A stretch of 64,000 nt of DNA from Perognathus longimembris pacificus (GCF_023159225.1 NC_063171.1:4817501-4881500), one strand, 5' to 3'. Numbered from the stretch's first letter, positions 1-11,807 are shown. Made by a program: numbers and translations. Notes: generated by a model not told the origin, from the sequence alone.

Positions 1-670
1 TTCATTTCCAAGTTCACATTTACTAAAGCTAAATGGAAAACAATTAATATATATTTCTGTAGGCAGATAAGACAGAAAATACTTATTACAGACCTATCAA
101 CCTTCCACAGTCATTTGGTATTTTGTTCCCCTTACACCTTACACTACATGTTTGAAGAAAGCAGAGATGAATGTTAGGGTATAGCAGCAACTCCTTTGCT
201 TTCCTTGAAGCTTGATTCCAATTAAGAACTCGTAGCAATCCACAGGCCTGCTACACTTCCTAGAATGGATGTTTGTAGTCAATAGTAAAAAGAACATTCT
301 TTTTTATTTCTAGTTCTATATTTATTCTCTAATACCTTGAGAACCACAGATGCTCTGATACACAGGTGGTCAAATGCATGTTTGGAAGAAACTTGGTTAA
401 ATCCTGCTTTCTGTTTGAAGATTAGTAAGGAAAATTCCTTCTTAAAAGGCACTAACAATCTGGCAAGAAGAAGGGGGGAATAAAGCATATATACATTCAT
501 GCTAAGGCAAAGAAAGGTAGATGATAGATGCTAAGGAAGGGTGCACAATGAGTTGAAAAAGTAAATGGGAGAAGAGATCAGGTACCTGCAATGGAGAAAG
601 TATCTAGATTCTCCAAGTCCAGTGTGAATCAGAATTTCTTGGAAGGCTTGTCGGAGCACAAATTATCAAC
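1..670. other. unique sequence, no feature recognised
   Basis: AT-rich sequence with only short chance reading frames. I see no repeat, RNA gene or exon-like open frame here. Confidence 0.5.
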
Positions 671-682
671 CTTGTGCTTAAA

Positions 683-880
683 AAAATTTTTTTCCAGTCC
701 TGGGCCTGAACTCAGAGCCTGAGCACTGTTCCTGGCTTCTTTTTGCTCAAGGCTAGCACTCCCACTTGAGCCACAACGCCACTTCTGGCTGCTTTCCATA
801 CATGTGGTGCTGAGGAATCAAACCCAGGGCTTCATGTATAGGAGGCAAGCACTCTTGCCACTAGGCCATATTCCCAGCCT
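683..880 (-). mobile_element. IDL-Geo dimeric SINE, older copy
   Basis: Read on the minus strand, an ID-like tRNA-Ala half (box A region 'ggcctagtggcaagagtgc', box B 'gggtttgattcc') is followed by the Geo half ('tggctcaagtgg', 'ctcaggcccaggactgg') and an A-rich tail. A 12-bp direct repeat, cttgtgcttaaa, at 671-682 and 881-892 is its target-site duplication. CpGs of the young consensus have mostly decayed and it carries the 'cttcatgtat' variant, so it is an older copy. Confidence 0.9.
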
Positions 881-1079
881 CTTGTGCTTAAATTTTGATT
901 TAATAGGTTTAAGATGGAATCCCTAAATCTGCATTTTTAATGAATTCTTAGGTGATTCTGCTACTGTCTTTCAGAAGCAACATCTAAAGGAACAGTGCTC
1001 TAGAGGTGGAAAAGAATGCAGAGAAGGGAGATGAACCTAATTGAGAAGCATGAGATTGAAGTGGGCTTTAAAGAACAAA

Positions 1080-1370
1080 AATGAGTTACTGAGTTATTTA
1101 AATTTTGCCAATAAGGATATTACATTTTTTGATTCCAGAACTACTGGCTGAAAGTCACAGGACTAATAAGAGGCAGAATGATAATTGAAGATCATGGAGA
1201 GCAGAGCCTTATGTCTAACTGCTGGGATTAATAACAGCAGGCAGCATATGTTAACTGACACTGCATTTGATTAAGAAGCCTTTGGAGCTAAGGCTTAGGA
1301 TGCAGCTTGCAGTTACATTTCAGAGGGATTAATTACTATGAAAAGGAATTTTGTACCTAGGAGGTCAGTA
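1080..1370. promoter_or_regulatory. candidate conserved non-coding element
   Basis: Repeat-free stretch with several homeodomain-type cores: taattg near 1180, ggattaat near 1225, and ggattaattac near 1325. The composition resembles developmental enhancers, but conservation cannot be judged from one sequence. This is inference only. Confidence 0.12.
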
Positions 1371-1411
1371 GAGCTAAAAAAGCATTTTGAATAGGAATAG
1401 TTCACTGATGG

Positions 1412-1500
1412 GATGGAGGCATGGCTCAAGTGGTGGAGTACCAGTTGAGTAAGCAAGCCAAGTAAACATGAGGCCTTGAGTTCAGATTCTGTCCTCCAAA
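1412..1500 (+). mobile_element. tRNA-derived SINE monomer, degraded
   Basis: 'gaggcatggctcaagtggtggagta' followed by 'ccttgagttcagattc' has the spacing of pol III box A and box B. It resembles the segment near 5676 and part of 43260, so it is an old ID/tRNA-type SINE. Confidence 0.6.
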
Positions 1501-2139
1501 AGAATTCGTGAGCATTTTCTATATAATTAAAGCAGGAAATATAATTTCATAAACAAACAGAGGAGTATCAACAGATAACATGTAAATCAGAATGGGCAGT
1601 GTGATGAGAAGAGATGGTAAAAGATGGAAGCCCATTTAGAAGTTTTTGTATCAGTCCAAGAAAAAAGAAAGGAAGAATTAAATGAAAGCATTTTACATGG
1701 AATAAAGTAAAGTTTATGGGGATAAGACCTATTCTGTAGCTAGATTACAACGATGACTTCTAATCTTTTTATCAACTGATTCTTTGATTCACAAGGTTTA
1801 ATTTATAAAGCAAACTAGACTTAACTAAACGAAGTGTCTGAGGTATTATTTCTCCTTGTATGACACAAATACAGATTATAAATAACAGTTCATTATCATC
1901 AAGGTTTCAAAAATATTGTCCTGGTTGTGTTAAGAATAAACCTCAACTTTGAGAAAGTGAGTACTATTTTAAAATATATTGCTACTTTTGGTAGCAGGTC
2001 TTTGTCATTGAGTTCACACAAAAGTCCGTTGTTTGTGTGTTTATTATGCCAGCACTGGGGCTTGAACTCCAGGCCACAGTTTGTTCATAAATAGATTCAC
2101 AGTTTATTTGTTCATAAATGGATCCACATCAAGTAATTT
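1501..2139. other. unique sequence
   Basis: AT-rich. A 'gccagcactggggcttgaactc' piece near 2048 may be the edge of a degraded SINE. No gene seen. Confidence 0.4.
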
Positions 2140-2200
2140 ATTTATTTATCTATCTATAATTTATCTATCTGTCTATCTATCTACCTACTTACCTATATAG
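2136..2200 (+). repeat. (TTTA/TCTA)n tetranucleotide microsatellite
   Basis: Imperfect runs of ttta, then atct/tatc and tacc units, ending at a SINE boundary. It probably grew from the A-rich tail of the adjacent minus-strand SINE. Confidence 0.75.
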
Positions 2201-2427
2201 CCAGTAAGGGAGCTTGAACTCAGGCCCTCTGCTCTTATTTGGCTTTTTCTCTCAAAACTAATATTCTACCACTTGAGCTGTACCTCATATCTGGCTTTTT
2301 GTCAATTAATTGGACATTAGAATCTCATGGATTTTATCTTCCCAGGCTAGCATCCAACTTAGATCCTCATATCTCAGCTTCCTGAGTGTCTAGGTTTAAG
2401 GCATGAACCATTGGCACTTGGCTTAGT
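2200..2427 (-). mobile_element. 7SL-Geo dimeric SINE
   Basis: On the minus strand a B1/Alu-like half (remnant of 'ggtggctcatgcctgtaatcc..agctactcaggaggctgagat') precedes a Geo half, seen here as 'gagcttgaactcaggccctc' and 'ctaccacttgagctgtacc'. Strongly diverged. Confidence 0.75.
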
Positions 2428-2429
2428 TA

Positions 2430-3024
2430 TATAATAAATTTTTCAAATTCAAGTTCCATTCATATTTCAGGAACTGTTTTGAGCTCATCAGGATCCATTA
2501 GAAGACAAGGGATGTACCTTTGTGATAGAGAACTTGCCTAGGATGACTGAGCCCTCGGTTAAATTTCCTGATACTGTGAGAGATAGAACCGTGAGAGGTA
2601 GAAAAAAGGAGCAGACTGAAATTTCTTAGTAAATACTGAAATAGTGTGTTTCCGTACTGATGTAAACTTCAGCCAAAACAGCAACAAAAAGCAATTGTAT
2701 GGCTTTATATCTAAATACGTAATTTCTGCTAAGTATTTACAAATCTGGATGTATCGCTCCTTTTATCGTTTCTGAAAATATAAGATTTTGCTACCTAATG
2801 ATACATATGACTTGAATGAGTAGCAGTCAGAGAGACTATTTAGGTTTGGGCTTGGTTGTTTTAGAGTTGGGTCCTGAGCAAGAGAGAAAGACTGGGAAAG
2901 GATTTCACTAAGAACTGTTGGGGACAGTGATATGGAGTAAGATGGCTGAAATTGATCCTTAATTGAGCATCTTATGGAACAATATTGCCACCTGTCCATT
3001 CTTAAGAATGGGAAGAGTGAAACA
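2430..3024. other. unique sequence
   Basis: No repeat or gene recognised. The short open frames on the minus strand have no recognisable domain. Confidence 0.4.
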
Positions 3025-3190
3025 TGATGGAACACGCGTAGAAACCCAAAGCACTCAAGAGACAGAGGGCAGAGGACATCAAGGTCAAGGCCAGCCTGAA
3101 CTTTACAGAAGCTGATGGAACCCTACTAATGTGATGAAGCCCTGTCTCAAAGAAAAGCATTAAAAAATCAGTTAACCTACCAACCAAACA
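3025..3190 (+). mobile_element. B1-like (7SL-derived) SINE
   Basis: Degraded 7SL-type order: 'cactcaagagacagagggcagagga', 'caaggtcaaggccagcctgaac', then 'gaagccctgtctcaaag' and an A-rich end. Confidence 0.75.
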
Positions 3191-4489
3191 ACAATGACAA
3201 TGGCAACAAAAATTGAAACAAACAGAAACAAGAAATACTGACTTTGGGGAGTACTGAAAAAAACACATAAATATTTCTTGCAGGTGTGAACTATCTTAAC
3301 CTGAAAAATTTTGGAGTGCAATTTTCAGATAGTGATCTATATTTTCTAAAAGTGATCTAACAGGTCATGTTATAATTTCATTGATTATATTTACAAACCC
3401 CACAAGTGGGGTAGAGTTTGGGAGACATAAAAGTCCTGATTTTAGATGTAGCAGTGGCAACCTACTGTCTATGGCCAAGAAGGAGTTAAGCCTCAGGTTT
3501 GTAGTAGCTGCAGCCTGGAGAAAAGACAGATCTGATTTCTGCACAACAGGATCTGGTTTCTTCTCCATAGTAGCATTCAACCTGGATGTTAGTCATTCTT
3601 ATGCCATCAAAAGCCAGGGTACCTGAGATGGGAGGGAGTCATTACAAGAGCAAGTATTTCTCAGAAGATGTGGGAAAGAAGAGCGTCCCTCCCTATGCTT
3701 TGGTTTCTAATCCATAACAAATTGCAAACAATAGTAAGAACCATAAATACGATTCATTGTGTGTGTTTAAAAATTGAATTTTGAGCAATTACCATCAAAG
3801 GTATTGAATGTGCCCTGCAAAATAGCTGCTCGAGAAAATAGTTGCTAAAGCAAGAAACAGCTTTGACACATACTAGGGCAGAAAGTGGCACTAAATATAA
3901 GCAAAGGCATATCAGCAAATAACATGTGAATGACTGATAGAATAAGAAGGACTGCAGTGCTTATATTAGTATTCTTAGCCACAAGTAACTAAAGGAGCTC
4001 TCTGCTGAGGACAAACTGGAGTTAATGTTGTAAAGGAATCACTCCAAATGTCATTATTTACAAAATATGTGCGTGTATGCATAGATTTGTTTCCATTAGC
4101 CAATAAAGCTCTACTTAATGTATTCCTCAGTGTGAGCTGAGTCATGCACAAGGTCATTTTCACTTTCTTCATAGACTTCAGGATGCTCAGAAGCTTTCAA
4201 GTTTCACTACACAGAGGTAGGTGAATCCAGGGAGGAATTGGAGCTACACCATTTAAACCCAACACAGAGAGATGGGAGGGGAGGCCATCCCTGAGCGGTG
4301 GTGCCTCAAGCTGCAGGGATTTTGATAGGAGCACTTAAATCTCTGGGCAGCTAACAAATCCCAACCTGGGACAGAGGAGAGCTTCAGGAATTAACCAATA
4401 GATCAAAGTTACCTTTGAGAGGATGCAGGTGGGCAGTGCAAGTGACTCTATCTTCTAATTAAAGGGCTTCCTGTGTGTATGTGTGTGGT
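3191..4489. other. unique sequence, no gene recognised
   Basis: Overlapping open frames exist at 3365-3626 on both strands, but neither carries a recognisable domain and both end at chance stops. No repeat identified. Confidence 0.4.
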
Positions 4490-4730
4490 TACCTAGCATA
4501 GTTACTAAATGACTTACTTGCATGAAATAACATGCATCATTTTGCAGTTACTGTGCAATTATCTTAAATAATCACCATGTAATCAGCAAACAAAGAGAAA
4601 ACAGAGAGAGAAGCTTTTAACAGCAATTTGTAGCAGAGATGTTTGGAATCAGAACACATTGCTTGTTACCACTGGCTTTCGTGTTAATCACCTAATTGCA
4701 AATTTGCTTTCCTTAATATCTGGACACCAC
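4490..4730. promoter_or_regulatory. candidate conserved non-coding element
   Basis: Repeat-free AT-rich block with closely spaced factor-like motifs (tgcaattatc, atgtaatcagc, gttaatcacctaattgcaaattt). It reads like a developmental enhancer, but this is inference from composition alone. Confidence 0.15.
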
Positions 4731-4947
4731 TGATATAATCCCGTATGTTCTTCACTCCTATATTCTATTGTTTAAGTTTATATAGAACATGTCTGTACAT
4801 ATAGAATGTTTTTCTCTTTTTCAGAGGCATTCAATGAGTCCATGATTCCCTTTGTATTTGGAAGCAGGGAAATCAGACTAGACAAACCTGGAGCTGTGTT
4901 CTGAAGCCACACTTCATAACAGGAATATAGCATAAAAATGAGCATGA

Positions 4948-5065
4948 ACTGGGTATGGTAGCACATGTCTGTATCTCAATATTGAGAAGGCTGAGACAGA
5001 CATGAAGATTGAGAATTTGAAGCAAGTTTCAGCTACACAGTAACAATATAAAAATTAGACAAATC
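4948..5065 (+). mobile_element. B1-like SINE
   Basis: 'gggtatggtagcacatgtctgta', 'gagaaggctgagacagaca' and 'agcaagtttcagctacac' follow the B1/7SL order. Degraded and lacking a clear tail. Confidence 0.7.
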
Positions 5066-5267
5066 CTAAATGGAAATTTTCTTAAACAAAATATAGAGCT
5101 TTTCTTGCTAACTCAGTATTCAGAGAGGATTTTTTTTCTGACTTTTGTTATTCCTTTCCACTTACCTTATTCTAGTCTAGCATTCTGGCTCTCTTTAAAT
5201 TAGTTAGATTTGAAGTCACACTTTGCTCTACTACATTCTAAAGCTAAATATCTCCTTCTGCTACTGG

Positions 5268-5384
5268 GCACTAATGGCTCACATCAGTAATCCTAGCTAC
5301 TCAGGAGACTGGTCAGAGCAAATCAAGATTTTTGCCAAGGCAGAAAAGTCTGTGAGTCTTTGTCTTTAAAATAACTAGCAACAA
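5268..5384 (+). mobile_element. 7SL-like half of a SINE, interrupted
   Basis: 'taatggctcacatcagtaatcc' and 'agctactcaggaga' mark a 7SL left half. An IDL-Geo element starts where the Geo half would be expected, and the 'aaataactagcaac' text recurs after that element, so this copy was cut by a later insertion. Confidence 0.7.
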
Positions 5385-5567
5385 GCTGGGAACGTGGCCT
5401 AATGGTGGAGTGCTTGCCTAGCATACATGAAGCCCTGGGTTCGATTCCTCAGCACCACATACAGAAAAACCCAGAAGTAGCTCTGTGGCTCAAGTGGAAG
5501 AGTGCTAGCCTTGAGCAAAAAGTAGCCAAGGACAGTGCTCAGGCCCTGAGTTCAAGCCCCATGACTG

Positions 5568-5571
<4 letters not shown>
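5385..5571 (+). mobile_element. IDL-Geo dimeric SINE
   Basis: Complete dimer. The ID half runs from 'gctgggaacgtggcctaatgg' to 'cgattcctcagcaccacata', and the Geo half from 'tggctcaagtggaagagtgc' to 'tgagttcaagcccc'. Its tail has become a CA microsatellite. The related texts ctagcaacaa and ctagtaacaa lie on either side. Confidence 0.9.

Positions 5572-5607
<36 letters not shown>
5572..5607 (+). repeat. (CA)n microsatellite at SINE tail
   Basis: About 18 uninterrupted CA units directly after the Geo half, then a C/A-rich stretch. Open frames across it are low-complexity artefacts. Confidence 0.95.
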
Positions 5608-5609
<2 letters not shown>

Positions 5610-5667
5610 CAAAAAACCCCACAAAAAAAACAACCTAGTAACAACAACAAAAAAGAACTGGCAAAAA

Positions 5668-5765
5668 TCCAGATTAGAGGCATGGCTATAGTTGTAGAGA
5701 ACTGCTTGATCAAGCAAGATGAGTAAGCATTATGTCTTGAGTTCAAACACTTATACTAGAAAAAA
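5668..5765 (+). mobile_element. tRNA-derived SINE monomer, degraded
   Basis: 'gaggcatggctatagttgtagagaa' and 'cttgagttcaaacact' align with the 1412-1500 monomer and end in an A run. Confidence 0.6.
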
Positions 5766-5867
5766 AATGATACTAAGTGCTACTTGTTTGTGGCACTTGT
5801 TGGTGTACCAGACTAAAATGGTAGTCTACATGGTGAACCCTATACCCCATTCAAAATACGGAACAAA

Positions 5868-6120
5868 TCCGAGTGCCAGTGGCTCACATGTGTAAGCCTA
5901 ACTATTCAGGATGCTGAAATAGGAGGACTACAGTTTGAAGCCAGCTCAGGCAGAAAAGTCCATGAGACTCTTATCTCCAATAAAGTACTCAGAAAAAGCT
6001 GAAAGTGGCAGTTTGGCTCAAGTGGTAGAGCTCTAGCCTTGAACACAAAGATGCAAGCCTCAGAGACAGCACCCAGTCCCTGAGTTCAAGCGCCAGGACC
6101 AGGAAACATAAAACACCAAA
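5868..6120 (+). mobile_element. 7SL-Geo dimeric SINE
   Basis: Left half: 'gccagtggctcacatgtgtaa', 'gaagccagctcaggcagaaa', 'gtccatgagactcttatctcc'. Right half: 'tggctcaagtggtagagc', 'cctgagttcaagcgccagg'. Both halves are complete, which makes it a good example of this dimer. Confidence 0.85.
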
Positions 6121-6523
6121 AACTAAAATAAGGAACAAGGACACATGGATATATAGTTTTGCCACCTGAATAAGTGATCCAAGTGAAGTAGTTTGAAGTA
6201 GGGTAGTCAGTGCAATGTTCTAGCCAAGGAAAAGTTCACATGCATGAGTGAGGTTGACAAGGAGCTTCTACCTGCTTTTTAACCCTTTCTCGGATGTGAA
6301 GCCTGTTTATAGAGAAGCATATGATGATGAAAACTACAAGGGAGGAAACAAAGGAAAGGCTTTGTAATTATTTTTAAAATGCATTGTTCCTAGTTTTCTG
6401 TACTTCTGTACATATTTAGTATTTCATTATCTAAGATGAGTACAGATGTTCACTAGTGAGGAAGTGTGCTGAGCCCAATTCAGGAAAATACAGCATATAG
6501 GTGATCCTCTCATGGTTTCATGA

Positions 6524-6656
6524 TGTGTGTGTGTGTGTATATGTGTGTTGTGTGCACACATGTGTGCAGGTGTGTGTGTGTGTGTGCTGGGGATTGAACT
6601 CCGCTTCTCATGCACACTAGGCAAGAACGCACCAAGCCACAGCAGCAGCCTCCTTT
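6524..6656 (-). mobile_element. ID-type SINE with (GT)n tail
   Basis: A GT-rich tract at 6524-6590 is followed by 'tgctggggattgaactccgc' and 'actaggcaagaacgcac', the minus-strand view of an ID element (box B then box A region). The microsatellite probably grew from its tail. Confidence 0.7.
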
Positions 6657-8379
6657 TCTGAATTTTTAGAAAAGAACACAAAAGTTTTTATCTAGTCTAT
6701 GTGATACACATGATAAGACAAAGGTACGGCTCTCCATTGCATGCACTTGCTTGCAGTCCCATGGAAATCTGTGAGCATCTTTATTTTGGATTTATCCTCA
6801 CAAGGTTTGTTTCCATAGCTCTGGGATACATACTCCATCTAAAATTATTGTAATAGCTTTATCTGATCTTTCAGTGTATTTAATCCAAAATTTATCTCAA
6901 TTAAAAACAAATTTGTCCTTTGAAAGAAAGATTATATCATTTGTGTGTTAATTTTGATCCCCCACATTGTTATTGGCACATGTTAACTGTAAGATGTTTG
7001 GAGCCTTTACTTGTAATCTTTCCAAATATGCATACAACATACTTTGATGATATTCACCTTTTCTGTTACTCTTTCTTATCTTCCTACTCATCCCTTCCTT
7101 TCTAGAAAAATTCTTATAATATTTTAAATGAGTTTAAGTGAGCAGTATACTTCAATTATCTTTCTCCTAATTTTTCCTTCTCTTTTACAAATAGGGTCTC
7201 ACAAAATGTAATCCTAAGGGAAGACAAAGAACACACCTAAATCAATAAGCAAATGTTTAAAAGAAAATTGTGAATAAAGCTTAAGTTTACAATATCATTT
7301 GCTCAGTTAAGAGCCCCTTTACCTGCTGAATTACAAAAAAAAAGACCTGTTTTTGTTGTTACAGTTTCATAGCCTAGCAGAGCATCATCTAAATGCTCTC
7401 ATTCCTAAAAAACTTGGTTTCTCTGAAACAAAGATTTCCTCCCCTTTATAATGGCCAAACTTGTCATTATGTGATAGTTCAAAGGCAATAAAATTGTATG
7501 GAACTAATTGGAAGTTGAAAGGCTGATTGAAGTGTAAATATGAAAGGCAGAAAATTAGTGTAGGAGAAAAGAATGAAATAACATTTGTTTTGTGCAGTTT
7601 TCCTTATTCATGTATTTATTTTAGTTTTCAGGTGACTTTCCCCAAATAGCCATAAGTCTGAAAGTATGCTGGTTAATCTGAATTTCAAATTATATTTGTG
7701 CAATATCTTTCCATCACGAGTTTCAGTATAAGCTAAAGCCAAATTCACCCAGCACTGAGACCCATGGAAGTGAGCTAGAGAAAGTTATGTGCTCAAGTTG
7801 TCTGCCTAATTATTCAGAGAAAGATTTACTGCCTAGGAAAATATATGATTGGACCAACACTAGACAAAAGGGCTGAAATGGTGGCTGCCCCCCCTCAAAT
7901 GAACTGCTAATTCCTAGACTGATCTTTTGAATAGAGGGTTGGAACCATTTCAACTGGCCTGCTAGAAAGGAAGTAGCAGCTCAGGAGGGGTGGAATTGGT
8001 GCAGGGGACTGGGCATCTGCATGAGGCTTGCACAGGTAGTGGACTTTGGTTAGAGGTGGTTGCCTCCTATGGTACTCACCACAATAGAATGTGCTACCCA
8101 ATAGCCAGGACAGAGGAGAAGGGGCAGCAGCCAAGGGTCACCAAGAAGGCACTTCTTAAGGTTCTCTCCTTTCTTGAGAGGAACTAAGGAAATATTGTTT
8201 TGACAATGTATTGATTGTTTCTCACTAATTTGCACAGTCTATTTGGATGCTGGGGAGAAAAAGTCACTCTGGAATATCTATGAACTGATAAAATGTGATT
8301 TGTTAAAGTTTTATGGCATGTGAAACCCTATTAAGTGCTATGGAAGGCTTCATTGTGTGGATGAGAGCAAGCTGGATGG
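6657..8379. other. unique sequence, no gene recognised
   Basis: AT-rich to about 7.7 kb, then more mixed. No repeat, splice-site-flanked exon or RNA gene could be supported. The overlapping frames around 7.9-8.2 kb lack recognisable motifs. Confidence 0.4.
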
Positions 8380-8640
8380 TGCTGTGGTTTCAGTAAATCC
8401 CCTAGACCTGTGTGTTGGAAACTTAATTCCTTGATGCTGCATTTGTGCAGGTGGAGACCAGTGAGAGTGTTTGGGTTAGAGGGGTGGGGAAACCAAGAGC
8501 AGCTTAATGGGTGCTTAAGTGTTAACTACCCTTCATTCCAATTTGGGGTTTCCTAGAGGATGTTGTCAGGCTGCAGAACAGGGCTGTAATCATGTATGGT
8601 TTGTACAGAATTAGAGTCTTCTTCCAAGCCTACTGAGATG
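8380..8640 (+). mobile_element. MaLR-type (MST/MLT-like) LTR fragment
   Basis: 'ctgtgtgttggaaacttaattcc' followed by 'tgatgctgcatttgtgcaggtgg' closely resembles the opening of mammalian MaLR LTRs. The 3' part is degraded and no polyadenylation end is evident. Confidence 0.5.
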
Positions 8641-10479
8641 TGGCTGTGAGTGGGCCTCTGTTTAGGTTTTTTTTTTTTTTTTTTAACTGCCTAGCCATTT
8701 AACTCTAAAAATGTCATTCAAGCATGATGCATGCTACAAGGAAGGAGACATGGGAAGTCAGAGTTTGGAGTTGATGGAAGGAGAGGGAAAAAGAGGAGGA
8801 AAAGGGCAGGAAAGGGATGGGGAAGGGACAGAACCTAAAAAGAAGCCACAGTCTTTTATACTCTAATCGTAGATGAGACCCAATACATTCACTCTGTTGC
8901 TAGTGAGTGTTCTAGAATGTGAGTAATGGGGGCAGAAATGCTGAGGGGTCTTCTCAGAGTCTGGTTCTGCAACAGTTGCTATGGGATGGACTCTTCCTCC
9001 CAAAAACCTGATCACAACCCTCAAAGAGTTTTGTTTATGTTGGGCTGTAAAAATATTTGCATATTCAGTTTAAAAACATAAAAAGTACCTGTAAGTTCAA
9101 AATGAAATCCAAAGGTTTCTCCTGTACATTTCTACTGTAAGAGTTGAGATAGGGGAACAAAAGATTTGAAATGGAATGTATGAGGCCCTGAAATCAATCA
9201 CCACACCACTAAAACAAACAGAACAAAAAACAAAAAGTTGAGACAACATGTAGAATGTTTGTAAACACAGGTTCCTTGGCACCCAAGGTCGGAAATTTAT
9301 CATTACTGTAGCCTCTCTAGATTGCTCTTACCTGTCCTGTAATTTATTAATTTAACTTTAAGTAATTCCTTTGAGTTACTCCAGCCCTTATTTTCTGACT
9401 TGTGCAACTCCTTTGTAATACTAGGAGCCATATTCTCTATAGGGGTTCTTCAAGCTGCTAATATAGTCTTAAGGAAAAAACAAATGCTTTATTTCCATTC
9501 AGAGTTTTCCATCCACTGCCGTCTCACAGTTCATGCAAATGATCCACGCACCTGTGGCCCTGTGTGACTGAGAACACTCAAGCCTGCAGGGCTTTTCTGT
9601 GGGCTGAGTTGTCCTGTGTGTGGAGTGTCTCTGTCTTCCTGGAACTTGATGTGATATTGCTACATTCCTCAAGGATCCAGATTAGCAAAACAACATCCCC
9701 CAAGAATTCTACTCTAGGTCATGAGCCCCGGGGGGGCTCAGTTCAGGCTCCATCTTGAGCAGGCTTCTCTATCTGGATGATGCAGGCAACTGGGCTGGGC
9801 AGTAGCCCATCCTTTCTAACTAGCACCAACCTGGCAATTCCACAAGGAGTTAAAGCCTTCCCTCCACACACAGAGAAACAGTGCCTGTGCAAGCAAAGCT
9901 CTAATTGCTTCTTTAGAACCAGCATGGGATGCATGGATGCAATGATCTAATTGGTTTTTTCCACAGCTATTGTTCTGATCACATGAGAGTTCTGGTACTC
10001 CAAAATTTCCAGATCTGCACAATTGTCATGATTTGGGTTGAATTATACTTTAAGCCTTAGATCCTTGAAACCACTGGACAATACACGTGCAAGGTGCTAA
10101 TCTTCATCTGTTTTGTAAAACCACATAGTAGATGAAAACTACAATGGTCCTTTCCATTGCTTAGGTAATCTCTGGTATGGATTAATAAACCTGATCTCAG
10201 CATGCCAACCAGGGAGTGGTTTTAGTAAACCACCAAATTGGACTCTAACAACATAATTCTTTACAACAGAGCTAGTGTAGGAAACTAATGCTTGTGTTAG
10301 AAGTTACTTATCAACGTTTTATTTTGAACCAAACCATAATTTGCTTAATGCATATTCTGCACTAAACTTTATCATAAAGACATTGTACAAATGATCCATT
10401 CTAGTTACAAAAGCCATTTCTTCCATCTCTCCAGGAATAAAGAAAGTTATGATTTAAAGGACTGTTTTAGGCTCTAACA
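8641..10479. other. unique sequence with a polyT run
   Basis: A T run at 8668-8684 and a purine-rich block at 8760-8840. The rest shows no repeat or gene that I recognise. Confidence 0.4.
9722..9740. repeat. perfect GC-rich palindrome
   Basis: TGAGCCCC, a GGG spacer and GGGGCTCA form an 8-bp perfect stem in otherwise AT-rich DNA. Confidence 0.85.
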
Positions 10480-10735
10480 GGGAGTCTGAGCATTAGTAGA
10501 AGTGGGGAGGGTTAATGAAGATGGTAAATGAGGATGAATAGAGTTGCAGTATTTTGTTTGCATATACAGAAACAGAACAATAAAACTCGATTGAAATTGT
10601 TTCTTAAGAAGGAACAGGATGGGGAAGAGGGATAAAGGGGATAAGATTGACTGGGACACATTATATAGATGTGTGGAAAGATCACAAGGAAACTCCCCTT
10701 GAACAACTAATGTATGCTAATTGTGTTTTTGTGTG
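10480..10735 (+). mobile_element. LINE-1 3' end fragment
   Basis: 'aaatcgaggatgaatagagtt'-type purine-rich text, 'aacagaacaataaaac' and the ending 'cttgaacaactaatgtatgcta' match the 3' UTR end of mammalian L1. No ORF2 is attached, so it is severely 5' truncated. Confidence 0.6.
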
Positions 10736-10749
10736 CGTATGTGTTCATA

Positions 10750-10985
10750 TGTGTGCACCAGGCCTGTAGCTTTAACTCAAGGCCTGGGTACTGACTCTGA
10801 GCTTTATTGCTCAAGGCTAGTGCTCTACCACTTGAGCCACAGCTCCACTTCTGGCATTTTTGTGGTTAGTTGCAGATAAGGGTCTCACAGACTTTTCTGC
10901 CTGGGCTGTTTTCAAACTTGGATCTCAGATCTCAGCCTCCTGAGTAGCTAGGATTTCAGGCCTTGGCCACCTGCACCTGGCTCAA
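10750..10985 (-). mobile_element. 7SL-Geo dimeric SINE
   Basis: Minus-strand view: Geo half 'aactcaaggcctgggtactg' and 'ctaccacttgagccacagc', then 7SL half 'gatctcagcctcctgagtagc' and 'ggccacctgcacctggc'. Confidence 0.85.
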
Positions 10986-11554
10986 TTATGTCTATTTGTG
11001 TACAAAGGCACCACAACAAAGGACTTTTTGTATTTAAATGTCTAAGTAGAAAGGGAATGCTAACTTTATTTAACAAATGGGAAAGAGGGGGTATCATTGT
11101 TGACCATATTCTTGTAATTCACTGTTCTTTTTCTCCAGCAATTGACTTCCTGTGTTTTCTCCTTTGCATGAGGTAGGACACTTGCCTAAACTTAGTATAG
11201 TCTACTTCCCAAGGAAATTACACAAGAACAATCCTACCTTCAACAACATTTACTGTTCTCTTGTTATATAAAACTCCAAGACTTCTCCAGCCAGTGAGTG
11301 CCAGGTGTGATTTTGGGAATATGGTTATGCAGTAGCCCTGCAAAGGGTCTCTTGTTCCCTAGGGACTGCTCTGCTCCTGTCACCATGACCTAACAAATGC
11401 ATGCATCATTGGGCTGTTATTGTTGTGCTCAGAAAGCTTATTTTATATTCATGTACTCACACTTAAGAAGAATATGTTCAATTCCTACTGTGAGCAAGGC
11501 AGAAAAGCAGGCACACTTAACAATGGGTGCGCAGCATTGTTATTAAGGATGTGG

Positions 11555-11750
11555 ATTTGGGGCCTTAACCACAATGGTTAAGTTCCTGCTTCTCACATGC
11601 TAATTCTATGTTAGGCAAGTTACTAGCTTTATGCTTGGCTTTCTTCGATGCTAAAATGGGGGTAATAAAAATATGGCATGAATGAAATGAAGATTAAAAG
11701 AGTAGAAGAATCTAGTGCATTTATAACAGTGCCTGGCCTGTAATAATATT
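11555..11750 (+). mobile_element. MIR SINE
   Basis: 'ccacaatggttaagttcctgc', 'taggcaagttactagctt', 'ctaaaatgggggtaataaa' and 'acagtgcctggcc' follow the MIR consensus order, so this is an ancient, mammal-wide element. Confidence 0.8.
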
Positions 11751-11807
11751 TTATATATGTATATAAAATTATTAGTACTGGTAAAATAATGATATAGGAA
11801 TCTCAAG

